The notes: generated by a model not told the origin, from the sequence alone. Shown: positions 24,796-33,678, counted from the stretch's first letter. The stretch is 38,269 bases of DNA from an uncultured Faecalibacterium sp. (GCA_934547065.1 CAKTEF010000017.1:1-38269); one strand, 5' to 3'. Program-made: numbers and translations.

Positions 24796-27546
24796 ATGAA
24801 CTATCCCGGTTATACTCTGGTGCGCCGCGAGGACTGCCCGGAGCAGCACGGCACGCTGACCGTGCTGACCCACGATGTGAGCGGTGCGGCCGTCCTGCTG
24901 GTGGAGAATGAGGATGCCAACAAGGCGTTTGGCATCGGGTTCGGTACGTTCCCCTCGGACGACACGGGCGTGTTCCACATCCTGGAGCACTCGGTGCTGG
25001 CGGGCAGCGAAAAGTACCCGGTGGCTTCACCGTTTCTGCAGCTGCTCAAGAGCAGCATGGCCTCGTTCCTGAACGCGATGACGTTCCCGGACAAAACGGT
25101 GTATCCGTTTGCCACCCCCAACGAGACGGATTTCAAGAACCTGATGGATGTTTACCTGAACGCGGTGTTCTGCCCGCTGGCGATGGTGGACAAGGCCGTG
25201 TTTGAGCAGGAAGGCTGGCACCGCGATGCCGACGGCACCGTGAGCGGCGTGGTGTACAACGAGATGCAGGGCGCACTGGCCGCCCCGGATGCCCAGCTGC
25301 AGAATGCGCTGGAGCGGGCCATGTTCCCGGACACGGCCTATGGCTTTGTGTCGGGCGGCGACCCGGCCTCCATCCCGGCGCTGACCTATGAGAAATATCA
25401 GCGGGTGTACCACCGCCATTACAGCGCGGACAACTGCTGCATCACCCTGTACGGCAAGATGGACATGGCCGAAAAGCTGGCCTTTCTGGACGAGCACTAC
25501 CTGAGCCGGATGCCCAAGGGTACCAGCCGCCCCCGCCTGACGCTGCAGGACGAGCAGAACGGGGTGCGCGTTGCGATCCCCTATTATACCGACAAGCCGG
25601 AAGCCGACCAGGTGCAGTGTGCCCTGGCCTGGTACACCGGAGCCTTTGCGGACCGCGAGCGCCAGCTGGGCGTGGAAATTTTGCTGGATGCTTTGCTGGG
25701 CACCAACCAGGCACCCCTGAAAGCGGCCCTGCTGGAACAGAAGCTGGGCGCAGATATCGACATCGGCTTTGACGACAGCACCCTGCAGCCCACGCTGGAG
25801 CTGGTGCTGCGCGGTGCCACAGCCGAAACGGCCCCGAAGTTTGCCGCAGGCGTGAAGCAGGCGGTGGAACAGCTGCTGGCACAGGGCATCCCGCAGGAGC
25901 TGCTGCTGGCCAGCCTGAACGCGGCAGAGTTTGCTTCGCTGGAGCGGCCGGGCAGCCTGCCGGACGGCGTGCTGGATGCCATCAACGCAGCGACCGGCTG
26001 GCTCCACACCGGCGACCCGGCTTTGCTGCTGCACACGGACAAGCTGTTTGCCTCCCTGCGGGAAAAGCTGACCACCGGCTGGTTCGACACCCTGCTGCGG
26101 GAGCTGCTTCTGGCCGAGCCGGTGCAGGTGATCCAGACCCCGACCCTGCCCAAGAAAGAGGACGATGCCGCCCCGGTCCGCACGGACGGAAAGCTGGTGC
26201 TGGATCATCCGCTGACCGTGGCGGACCTGGGCGAGGGAGACCGGCTGGCCCCCGGCAGGGCAGAACCGGCTGCCGGTGCGCAGCTGCTGCACCACCCCTC
26301 CAAGGGCAGCCTGTACCTGAACTTCTATTATGATATCGGGGCGCTGGAACCGGAAGAAGTGCAGTACCTTGACCTGCTGACCGATGTGTTGGACGAGCTG
26401 GATACCCCGCACCATACGGCGCGGGAGCTGCAGACCCAGCGTGCGACCTGGCTGGGCAGCAGCACGGCCTGCATCAGCTTCTGGACCGGACGGCAGGAGG
26501 GCAGACCCTGCCACGCCAAGCTGACGCTGAATATGAGCCTGCTGGAGCGCAGTCTGGAAAAGGCCGTCCGGCTGGGTGGGGAATATCTCTACGAGACGCA
26601 GCTGACCGGCGCAAAAGCCGAAGCCGCTTTTGCCCGCGTGCTGAGCCAGCAGAAGCTGAACATGGAGCAGCAGTTCATCCGGCAGGGCAACCAGTACGCT
26701 GCCGTGCGTGCCGCCGCCCACTACTCGGTGGAGTATGCCCTGAGCGAGCGGTGCAGCGGCGTGACCGGGTATCATTTCCTGTGCGATCTGCTGGAAAAGG
26801 CCGACTGGGCCGCCCTGGGCCGGAAGCTGGAAGCCGTGCGGGAAAAGGTGCTGCACCATGCAGCCCTGACCGTCAGCCTGCACGGCAGCGATGCGGCCTT
26901 TGCGCAGCTGAAGTCTCTGCTGCCCGGCAGTGCCTTTGCCGAGGCCCGGCGGAACGAGCCGCAGCCCTATACCGAGGAACTGCCTGCCCCCCTGAACGAG
27001 GCCTTTCTCATTGACGGCGGCGTGAACTATGATATCCTTGCCTGGCCCATGCCGTATCAGGCCGACCGCCGGGTGCTGGCCCGTGTGATGAGCTATGAGT
27101 ACCTGTGGCATCACATCCGCGAGGTGGGCGGTGCTTACGGAACCGGCATGCTGACCCGTGCGGAGTTTGAGGGGCTGTATACCTACCGTGACCCCCACCT
27201 GACCGAGAGCTATGAGACGTTTGCCAAGGCCCCGGCGGCACTGGCCGGGCGTGCTTACACGGAGAAAGACCGGAACGAGTTCATTGTGGGCACGGTGTCC
27301 GAGCTGGATTCGCCCCGCAAGCCCTGCGCAGAAGCCAAGGAGCTGGACCGCCGGTATTTCTGTGGCATCACCGACGCGATGATGGCTGCGGACCGCAAGG
27401 CCCTGTGCGGCGTGACGGAGCAGACCATCCAGGCACAGGCAGCGGACCTGGCCGAGCGGATGGCAGGCGGTGTCCGGGTAGCCTTTGGCAGTAAGGAAGC
27501 CGTGGAGGCGGCCAAGGCAATGTTTGACCGGATCGAGACGCTGTAA
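24796..27546 (+). CDS. Insulinase-family (M16C) zinc metallopeptidase, presequence-protease-like
   Basis: The 916-residue protein has the inverted zinc motif HILEH (His61, Glu64, His65), followed by SVLAGSEKYP and then FLNAMTFPDKTVYPFAT, which identify subfamily M16C. The third zinc ligand is in VVYNEMQGAL about 90 residues later. The four-domain halves seen in PreP/Cym1 are present in length, and MSYEYLWHHIREVGGAYGTG is the conserved distal segment. No signal peptide is present, so it probably degrades short peptides in the cytosol. The ATG follows aaaggag. It stands alone between two terminators. Confidence 0.92.
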   Translation: MNYPGYTLVRREDCPEQHGTLTVLTHDVSGAAVLLVENEDANKAFGIGFGTFPSDDTGVFHILEHSVLAGSEKYPVASPFLQLLKSSMASFLNAMTFPDKTVYPFATPNETDFKNLMDVYLNAVFCPLAMVDKAVFEQEGWHRDADGTVSGVVYNEMQGALAAPDAQLQNALERAMFPDTAYGFVSGGDPASIPALTYEKYQRVYHRHYSADNCCITLYGKMDMAEKLAFLDEHYLSRMPKGTSRPRLTLQDEQNGVRVAIPYYTDKPEADQVQCALAWYTGAFADRERQLGVEILLDALLGTNQAPLKAALLEQKLGADIDIGFDDSTLQPTLELVLRGATAETAPKFAAGVKQAVEQLLAQGIPQELLLASLNAAEFASLERPGSLPDGVLDAINAATGWLHTGDPALLLHTDKLFASLREKLTTGWFDTLLRELLLAEPVQVIQTPTLPKKEDDAAPVRTDGKLVLDHPLTVADLGEGDRLAPGRAEPAAGAQLLHHPSKGSLYLNFYYDIGALEPEEVQYLDLLTDVLDELDTPHHTARELQTQRATWLGSSTACISFWTGRQEGRPCHAKLTLNMSLLERSLEKAVRLGGEYLYETQLTGAKAEAAFARVLSQQKLNMEQQFIRQGNQYAAVRAAAHYSVEYALSERCSGVTGYHFLCDLLEKADWAALGRKLEAVREKVLHHAALTVSLHGSDAAFAQLKSLLPGSAFAEARRNEPQPYTEELPAPLNEAFLIDGGVNYDILAWPMPYQADRRVLARVMSYEYLWHHIREVGGAYGTGMLTRAEFEGLYTYRDPHLTESYETFAKAPAALAGRAYTEKDRNEFIVGTVSELDSPRKPCAEAKELDRRYFCGITDAMMAADRKALCGVTEQTIQAQAADLAERMAGGVRVAFGSKEAVEAAKAMFDRIETL

Positions 27547-27562
27547 AATAAATAAGATCAGA

Positions 27563-27620
27563 CCAAGAGCAGGCACTGCACTGTCCCGGAACGGGGGCGG
27601 CGCAGTGCCTGTTCTTTTTT
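27563..27620 (+). terminator. Rho-independent terminator after the M16C peptidase gene
   Basis: The stem aagagcaggcactgc pairs with gcagtgcctgttctt, with an internal loop, then TTTT. The rest of the 300-base gap up to 27852 holds a promoter candidate and no supported gene. Confidence 0.85.
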
Positions 27621-27685
27621 GCAAAAGATACTTCAGGAGCGTGATGTGACTCGGCAAGGAAATCGGGTGGGAAATCCTGCGTTTT

Positions 27686-27714
27686 TTGAAAGAAACGGAT
27701 CTGTGTGATATTTT
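27686..27714 (+). promoter_or_regulatory. Candidate promoter for the virion cluster
   Basis: TTGAAA (27686-27691), 17 bases, TATTTT (27709-27714), about 140 bases before the first virion-cluster gene. No phage-type operator or repressor gene is near it. Confidence 0.5.
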
Positions 27715-27851
27715 GAACGCTGGAATAATACGGAACGGAATTGAAATGGATAAAAATACGATGCGGGCCTGCAAAAGGACGCGCTGTCCGGGCGGCGGAA
27801 AGCATGGTATCCTATTGCCAAGCCAAACAGAAAGGAAGTGAAAACACCGAA

Positions 27852-28139
27852 ATGGCACAGACAAAGCTGCCTGCCGGGGACAGGAGCCTGGCCAGCCTGC
27901 ACAAGGCGACCGACACCCTGAGCACCCTGCTGGCGCAGGAAGTCAAGGAGCTGAACGCCCGTCAGAAAGCTCAGAAAGCCGGGGGCGGGGAGAGCGGCTC
28001 CGCCATGAAAGGCCTGAAAGAAGCCACGGCTGTCCTCAAAGATCTGGCCGCTGTGGCAAAGACCCTGAACGACCAGGGAGCCGACGCGGAAAGCGCAGAG
28101 TGCGGCGTGGTGCTGCTGCCGCCGGTGGAAAGCGGATGA
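27852..28139 (+). CDS. Putative phage terminase small subunit
   Basis: The call rests mainly on position: it ends in an ATGA overlap with the large terminase gene. The 95-residue protein is mostly helical, with LHKATDTLSTLLAQEVKELN and MKGLKEATAVLKDLAAVAKTL as two amphipathic helices joined by a Gly/Ser/Lys linker. That fits an oligomeric DNA-recognition subunit, but no sequence signature is recognised. The ATG at 27852 is the best in-frame start; aaaggaag lies 13 bases upstream, slightly far. An in-frame ATG at 27804 is possible. Confidence 0.5.
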   Translation: MAQTKLPAGDRSLASLHKATDTLSTLLAQEVKELNARQKAQKAGGGESGSAMKGLKEATAVLKDLAAVAKTLNDQGADAESAECGVVLLPPVESG

Positions 28140-29569
28140 ACACACCGATCGTATGGCGGCCCCAGCCCCGGCAGATGGAATTCATGCGGCGGCCGGAGCC
28201 GGAGGCCTTGTATGGGGGCGCGGCGGGCGGCGGAAAAAGCGATGCACTGGTGATCGAAGCGCTGCGGCAGGTGCAGATCCCCCACTACCGGGGATTGATC
28301 CTGCGCAAGACTTACCCGCAGCTTTCAGACCTGGTGGACAAAAGCCAGATGTACTACCGGCGGGCGTTTCCGCAGGCGCAGTACAACGCCACCAGCCATG
28401 TGTGGGTGTTCCCCAGCGGAGCAAAAATTTATTTTGGCTCCATGCAGTACACGAAAGACCGCACCAATTACCAGGGCAAGGCGTTTGATTTCATCGGCTT
28501 TGATGAGCTGACCCACTTTGAGTGGGAGGAGTACAGCTATATGATGAGCCGCAACCGCCCCACCGGCCCCGGCACGCGGGTGTATCTGCGGGCCACCACC
28601 AACCCCGGCGGCGTAGGCCATGGCTGGGTCAAGGCCCGGTTCATCACCCCCGCGCCGCCCGGCACCCCGATCGTGGAGGAATACGAGGTGCGCCTGCCGG
28701 ACGGCTCCACCCAGGTGCTGCGGCGGGCCAGGGTGTTCATCCCCAGCAGCGTGTTCGACAACCCCGCCCTGCTGCAGAACGACCCGGATTATCTGGCCAG
28801 CCTTGCCAGCCTGCCCGAAGCGGAAAAACAGGCGCTGCTCTACGGCAGCTGGGACAGCTTTTCCGGCCAGGTGTTCACCGAGTGGCGGAACAATCCGGCC
28901 CATTATCAGGACCAGCGCTGGACCCATGTGATCGCGCCGTTTGCCATCCCCAGGCACTGGAAAATCTACCGGGGCTATGATTTCGGCTTTTCCAAGCCGT
29001 TTTCGGTGGGATGGTATGCGGCGGACGAGGAGGGACGGCTCTACCGCATCAAAGAGCTGTATGGCTGCACCGGCCGCCCCAACGAGGGGCTGCGCATCGA
29101 CCCGGTGGAGCAGGCCCGGCGCATCCGGGAGGCGGAGCAGAACGACCCGATGCTGCGGGGACGCACCATCCTGGGCGTGGCGGACCCGGCCATTTTTGAT
29201 GAGAGCCGGGGCGAGAGCATCGCTGCCATGATGGAGCGGAGCCCGAATTTCCTCCACTGGACCCCCGGCGACCACACCCGCCTGGCGGGCAAGATGCAGT
29301 TCCACTACCGCCTGGCCTTTGATGCCGAGGGAAAGCCGATGTTCCAGGTGTTCAACACCTGCAAGCATTTTCTCCGCACCCTGCCGAACCTTGTGTACGA
29401 CGAGAGCAATGTGGAGGACATCGACACCCGGCAGGAGGATCACATTTACGACGAGTGCCGGTATGTGCTGATGGAGAACCCCATCTCGCCGCCCCGGCGC
29501 GCAGCACGGCCGCCGGTGGGGGACGACCCGCTGGACCTGCACCGGCAGGCAAGGTTTTACAGGGTGTGA
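28136..29569 (+). CDS. Phage terminase large subunit
   Basis: It is the ATP-driven DNA-packaging motor and headful/cutting nuclease. The 477-residue protein has the Walker A motif YGGAAGGGKSDALVIEAL near residue 32 and Walker B FIGFDELTHFEW near residue 125, with the coupling segment YLRATTNPGGVGHGWVK. The C-terminal RNase-H-like nuclease has acidic residues in YRGYDFGFSKPFSVGWYA (Asp), LGVADPAIFDESRGES and a late DHIYDECRY. It starts in an ATGA overlap with the preceding gene. It looks intact. The next gene follows only after about 300 bases of inserted repeats. Confidence 0.93.
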   Translation: MNTPIVWRPQPRQMEFMRRPEPEALYGGAAGGGKSDALVIEALRQVQIPHYRGLILRKTYPQLSDLVDKSQMYYRRAFPQAQYNATSHVWVFPSGAKIYFGSMQYTKDRTNYQGKAFDFIGFDELTHFEWEEYSYMMSRNRPTGPGTRVYLRATTNPGGVGHGWVKARFITPAPPGTPIVEEYEVRLPDGSTQVLRRARVFIPSSVFDNPALLQNDPDYLASLASLPEAEKQALLYGSWDSFSGQVFTEWRNNPAHYQDQRWTHVIAPFAIPRHWKIYRGYDFGFSKPFSVGWYAADEEGRLYRIKELYGCTGRPNEGLRIDPVEQARRIREAEQNDPMLRGRTILGVADPAIFDESRGESIAAMMERSPNFLHWTPGDHTRLAGKMQFHYRLAFDAEGKPMFQVFNTCKHFLRTLPNLVYDESNVEDIDTRQEDHIYDECRYVLMENPISPPRRAARPPVGDDPLDLHRQARFYRV

Positions 29570-29571
29570 GC

Positions 29572-29664
29572 GCCCTCTCAGTCAAAGTCTGCGGGCACGG
29601 CCGAAAGAGAACCCGGCGGGAAAGAACCTCTCAGGCGCTCCGCGCCAGCTCCCCTATAAGGGGC
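29572..29664. repeat. R1 repeats between terminase and portal genes
   Basis: Two partial copies: CCCTCTCAGTCAAAGTCTGC at about 29573 and a fuller one at 29631-29663 (AACCTCTCAG, hairpin GCGCTCCGCGC, CAGCTCCCCTATAAGGGG). These are the same repeats as in the ordinary chromosomal gaps. Confidence 0.75.
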
Positions 29665-29769
29665 AACAATTTCGACCGCCGCCAGTGGCGGAAACAGGAA
29701 GAAATTGTTGGGGCAGCGGCCAGTAGGATGCAAGCGAGAGCGCAGCAGACGCTGGGAGCCGCAACCCGG
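29664..29769. repeat. R3 repeat element, copy b
   Basis: The outer stem CAACAATTTC (29664-29673) pairs exactly with GAAATTGTTG (29701-29710). Inside is the conserved CCGCCAGTGGCGG hairpin; downstream are GGCCAGTAGGATGCAAGCG and GCCGCAACCCGG. It is the counterpart of 9766-9869. The remaining bases to 29875 contain a short GC-rich stretch and the portal ribosome-binding site. Confidence 0.8.
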
Positions 29770-29875
29770 GTGCGAAGCACCATTGGCAGGCCGGGCAGGT
29801 CTGAGCAGACGGAACAAAGCCCGACAGGGCGTGAAAGCGAGTGCCCTGCGACAGAGGGCAGAAAGGAGCGGACCT

Positions 29876-31651
29876 TTGAATATTCTGGACGAAAAGCCCC
29901 CGATCGGGGCGGAGGAAGTGGCACAGGCGGAGGCGGTGCTGCAGAAGTACAAGGCAGGCAAGGCGGCGCTGGACAAACGGCTGGTGGATAACGAGCTGTG
30001 GTTCCGGATGGGCCACTGGAAAAACTACCGGAATCCCATGATGGAGGGCAAGCCCCAGCCCAGCAGCGGGTGGCTGTTCAACAGCATCGCCAACAAACAT
30101 GCCGATGCCATGGACAACTACCCGGCTCCGAACGTGCTGCCCCGCGCGGCAGACGATGAGCAGACCGCGCAGGTGCTTTCCAGCATCCTGCCCGTGGTGC
30201 TGGAGCAGGCGGACTACGAGCAGGTGTACAGCGACACCTGGTGGCGCAAGCTCAAGCAGGGCACCGGCGTGAAAGGTGTGTTCTGGGATCCGGCGGCCCG
30301 CGGCGGCCTGGGCGAGATCAGCATCCGGCCCATGAACCTGCTGATGCTGTACTGGGAGCCGGGCGTGGAGGAGATCCAGGCATCGCCCAACTTTTTCTCC
30401 CTGAGCCTGGAAAACACCAAACAGCTGGAAAGCCGCTGGCCCCAGCTGGCCGGGCACAGTGCCAGTGTGCTGGACGTGCCCCGGTACATCCACGACGGCG
30501 GTCTGGACACCAGCGAAAAAAGCGTGGTGGTGGACTGGTACTACAAAAAGCCGGACGAAAACGGACGGGTGCTGCTGCAATACTGCAAGTTCTGCAATGG
30601 CGTTGTGCTGTACGCCAGCGAGAACGACCCAGCCCTTGCCGGACGCGGCTTTTATGACCACGGGAAGTACCCGTTCGTATTCGACCCGCTGTTTGTAGAG
30701 GAGGACAGCCCCGCCGGATTCGGTTACATCGACGTGATGAAAGAGTGCCAGACCGCCATTGACCGGATGAACCATGCCATGGACGAAAATGTTCTGCTGG
30801 CTTCCAAACAGCGCTATGTGCTGAGTGATACGGCAGGTGTCAACGAGGAGGAGCTGGCGGATTTTTCCCGCGATATCGTCCATGTGGCCGGGCGGATGGG
30901 GGACGACAGCTTCCGGCCGCTGCAGACAGCCGGGCTGCAGGGCAACAGCCTGAGCTACCGCAACAGCCGGATCGAGGAACTGAAAGAGATCAGCGGAAAC
31001 CGGGACATGACCCAGGGCGGCACGGCGGGCGGCGTGACGGCGGCAAGCGCCATTGCCGCCTTGCAGGAGGCGGGCAGCAAACTGAGCCGGGATATGCTCA
31101 AAAGTGCTTACCGCGCCTTTGCCAAGGAGTGCTATCTGATCCTGGACCTGATGCGTCAGTTCTACGACGAGGCGCGGGTGTTCCGGATCGTGGGGCCGAC
31201 CGGGCACAGCGAGTTCGTGCCGTTTTCGGGCGCAGCGCTCCGCCCACAGCCCGGCGGTCGGCTGGGCGGTGTGGAGCTGGGCAGCCGGGAGCCGGTGTTC
31301 GACATCGTGGTGAGCGCCGAGAAAAAATCCACGTTCAGCCGCCTTTCGCAGAACGAAACGGCCAAGGAGTGCTATCAGCTGGGCTTTTTTGCCCCGCAGA
31401 ATGCAGATGCGGCCCTGGCGGCGCTGGAAATGATGGATTTTGAGGGCATTGAAAAGGTGCGCCAGCGGGTGCGGCAGAACGGCACCCTGGCGGTGCAGCT
31501 GGCGGCGGCGCAGGCCCGGCTGACCCGCCTGACGGCAGGGGCACCGCAGGGCGGCGGCACCCCTGCGGCGGAAAGCCTGAGCGGCCCGGCGGAGAACCTG
31601 GCAACAAAAGCAGCTGCGAACGCAATGCGGCAGAAAGGAGAGATGAAATGA
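29876..31651 (+). CDS. Phage portal protein (P22-like)
   Basis: It forms the dodecameric ring through which DNA enters and leaves the head. I take the TTG at 29876 as start: gaaaggag lies seven bases upstream, and upstream in-frame sequence is repeat DNA. This gives 591 residues. Family-like features are ELWFRMGHWKNYRNPMM near the N-terminus, GWLFNSIANKHADAMDNYP, the stem/crown region with GFGYIDVMKECQTAIDRMNHAMDEN, and LKEISGNRDMTQGGTAGGVTAASAIAAL. The last is a typical portal segment of podovirus-type phages of Firmicutes. Its stop overlaps the next start (ATGA). Confidence 0.88.
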   Translation: MNILDEKPPIGAEEVAQAEAVLQKYKAGKAALDKRLVDNELWFRMGHWKNYRNPMMEGKPQPSSGWLFNSIANKHADAMDNYPAPNVLPRAADDEQTAQVLSSILPVVLEQADYEQVYSDTWWRKLKQGTGVKGVFWDPAARGGLGEISIRPMNLLMLYWEPGVEEIQASPNFFSLSLENTKQLESRWPQLAGHSASVLDVPRYIHDGGLDTSEKSVVVDWYYKKPDENGRVLLQYCKFCNGVVLYASENDPALAGRGFYDHGKYPFVFDPLFVEEDSPAGFGYIDVMKECQTAIDRMNHAMDENVLLASKQRYVLSDTAGVNEEELADFSRDIVHVAGRMGDDSFRPLQTAGLQGNSLSYRNSRIEELKEISGNRDMTQGGTAGGVTAASAIAALQEAGSKLSRDMLKSAYRAFAKECYLILDLMRQFYDEARVFRIVGPTGHSEFVPFSGAALRPQPGGRLGGVELGSREPVFDIVVSAEKKSTFSRLSQNETAKECYQLGFFAPQNADAALAALEMMDFEGIEKVRQRVRQNGTLAVQLAAAQARLTRLTAGAPQGGGTPAAESLSGPAENLATKAAANAMRQKGEMK

Positions 31652-32598
31652 TCAAAGTAAGCTATACGGAACTGGACGGCCCCCATGGGCCGACCCTGCG
31701 GCTGGAAGCTGCCGGACATGCGGGCTATGCACCGGCCGGGCAGGACATCGTGTGTGCCGGGGCCAGTACCCTGATGCAGGCAATGGTCAGCCTGCTGGCA
31801 GGGGAGGAAAATGCGTCCAGCGATGCCTGGGAGGAGCCGGGCGGCCCGCGCCTGGCCGTGACGGCTGCCGCCCCGCAGCAGCCCTGGGTGGAGGGAGCGT
31901 TTGAACTGGCCAAGGCGGGCTTTGCCCTGCTGGCGGAGCGCTACCCCGACAACCTGCGCTTTGCCGACCTGAGCCGCAGGGGCGAAGCGGCTATGATGGA
32001 CTTACAGCTGTTTGCAGAGGGGGAAGCCGCTGCCCCGCCTGCCCTGAGTGCGGCCCAGGAGCAGCAGGCCGTGGCCAGCGGCACGATGAAACCGGAGGAA
32101 CGCGCTGAAGTCAGGCTGGCACAGGCCGCGCCGCCGGAGGCCCCGGAGCCGGAGCAGCCGCCCCGGCAGGAGGAGCAGGCCCCGGAGGACAAGCCGCAGC
32201 CGCCCCGGCTGCCGCCCCAGTTCCCCGGCAGGGCGGCCGTGGACCGGCTGCACAGCCGCTGGGCCGGGGAGGAAGCCATGATCCGCCGCGCGGTGCCGGG
32301 CTTTTCGCTCCAACAGGAGCTGCGGGACCCGGAGATGCGCCGCCTGATGCAGCTGCCGGGGATGCGGGTGGCCGATGCCTACCGGCTGGCACACTACAAC
32401 GATGCCCTGCGCCAGACAGCCCAGGCCGTGGAGCAGGGCGTAGTGGAACGCATCCGCCAGCGTGCGGCCCGCCCGGCGGAAAACGGCACCCACCCCGGCA
32501 GCGCTGCGGTGACGGGGGCGGATGTTTCCCGCATGACCCGTGCCCAGCGGGAAGCGCTGGAACGCCAGGCGATGCATGGGGCAAGAATTTCGTTTTGA
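31648..32598 (+). CDS. Prp cysteine protease fused to a phage scaffold protein
   Basis: Residues 1-112 match the Prp peptidase family (PF04327, formerly DUF464). AAGHAGYAPAGQDIVCAGAS carries His24 and Cys36, the same 12-residue spacing as the catalytic His22/Cys34 of the Staphylococcus Prp that trims ribosomal protein L27. Residues 116-125 read MMDLQLFAEG, a Prp-type cleavage motif. Residues 126-316 look like a capsid scaffold: a Pro/Glu/Gln-rich low-complexity stretch, helices (DPEMRRLMQLPGMRVADAY, AHYNDALRQTAQAVEQGV) and a C-terminal MTRAQREALERQAMHG segment like that seen in scaffolds beside N4-gp56 capsids. Two ATG codons at 31993 and 31996 sit exactly at the motif, with aggggc upstream, so a free scaffold could also be made. 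The scaffold role is inferred from position and layout. Confidence 0.8.
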   Translation: MIKVSYTELDGPHGPTLRLEAAGHAGYAPAGQDIVCAGASTLMQAMVSLLAGEENASSDAWEEPGGPRLAVTAAAPQQPWVEGAFELAKAGFALLAERYPDNLRFADLSRRGEAAMMDLQLFAEGEAAAPPALSAAQEQQAVASGTMKPEERAEVRLAQAAPPEAPEPEQPPRQEEQAPEDKPQPPRLPPQFPGRAAVDRLHSRWAGEEAMIRRAVPGFSLQQELRDPEMRRLMQLPGMRVADAYRLAHYNDALRQTAQAVEQGVVERIRQRAARPAENGTHPGSAAVTGADVSRMTRAQREALERQAMHGARISF

Positions 32599-32676
32599 CC
32601 GTCTGCCGGCCCCGTCTGCCTGACGGCGGCACGGAGGACGGAAACGTGAAAGATCAAAAAAGAAAGGAACGACAAC

Positions 32677-33678
32677 ATGAAGCAGTTTAACATTCAGCTG
32701 TTTGCAGCAGAAACTCCCCTGAACTCCACCGGCACCATGACCGAGGAGATGAAAACCTTTTATGAGAAACGCCTCATCGACCAGGCGGAGCCGCGCCTGG
32801 TGCATGACCAGTTTGCGGATTACTACCCGGTGCCCCAGAACGGCGGCAAGACCATCGAGTTCCGCAAGTACGACAGCCTGCCCAAGGCAACGACTCCGCT
32901 GACCGAGGGTGTGACCCCCAACGGCCAGACCCTGAACGTGACCACCATCACCAGCGACCTGCACCAGTACGGCGGCTGGACCCCGCTGACCGATGTGCTG
33001 CAGATGACCGCCATCGACAACAACGTGGTGCAGGCTACCCGCATCCTGGCCAGCCAGGCCGGACGCACCATGGACAGCATCACCCGCGATGTGCTGGCAG
33101 GCGGCACCAATGTGCTGTATGCGCCCAAACAGGCCGCCGACGGTTCCGAGACGGCTGTGACCAGCCGGAAAGCGCTGGATAAGACCTGCACCCTGACCCC
33201 CAAGCTGTTCTTCCAGGCAGCTGCCCAGCTGGGTGCCATGAACGCAGACCCCATCGGCGACAGCTACATTGCCATCATCCACCCCTATGCAGCCTACGAC
33301 CTCAAGACCAGCAAGGAGTGGATCGAGGTACACAAGTACGCGGACCCGGAAGCCATGTACCGCGGTGAGATCGGCAAGCTGGGCAACATCCGCTTTATCG
33401 AGACCAGCGAGGCCAAGATCTGGAAGGATGACACCTGCCCCGCCGGCCTGGCGGTGTTCGGTACCCTGGTGCTGGGAGCCCACGCTTACGGCGTGACCGA
33501 GCTGGAGGGCGGTGGCCTGGAGCATATCGTCAAGCAGCTGGGCTACGGCGACGACCCGCTGAACCAGCGCGCCTCGGTGGGCTGGAAAGGCATGCGCGCG
33601 GCCGAGCGCCTGGTGGAGCAGTACATGGTGCGCATCGAGAGCGTGTCGAGCTACTCGGAGAACGCGGCCGCGAACTGA
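32677..33678 (+). CDS. Major capsid protein, N4-gp56 family
   Basis: The 333-residue protein forms the head shell. Recognisable segments are KTIEFRKYDSLPKATTPLTE, followed by the TSDLHQYGGWTPLTDVLQ region and ASQAGRTMDSITRDVLAGGT. AIIHPYAAYDLKTSKEWIEV and ETSEAKIWKDD are also typical of N4-gp56-type (HK97-fold) coat proteins. The N-terminus MKQFNIQLFAAETPL repeats the Prp cleavage motif of the preceding scaffold gene, predicting removal of about the first nine or ten residues. The ATG follows aaaggaa. It has normal length and no visible damage. Confidence 0.88.
   Translation: MKQFNIQLFAAETPLNSTGTMTEEMKTFYEKRLIDQAEPRLVHDQFADYYPVPQNGGKTIEFRKYDSLPKATTPLTEGVTPNGQTLNVTTITSDLHQYGGWTPLTDVLQMTAIDNNVVQATRILASQAGRTMDSITRDVLAGGTNVLYAPKQAADGSETAVTSRKALDKTCTLTPKLFFQAAAQLGAMNADPIGDSYIAIIHPYAAYDLKTSKEWIEVHKYADPEAMYRGEIGKLGNIRFIETSEAKIWKDDTCPAGLAVFGTLVLGAHAYGVTELEGGGLEHIVKQLGYGDDPLNQRASVGWKGMRAAERLVEQYMVRIESVSSYSENAAAN

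Noticed and set aside
25027..27864. 945-codon minus-strand open frame
   Set aside because: It is the shadow of the M16C peptidase gene, whose zinc motif and start are clear.
29705..29875. Upstream extension of the portal gene to 29705
   Set aside because: This part translates R3 and GC-rich repeat sequence; the TTG at 29876 has a proper Shine-Dalgarno.
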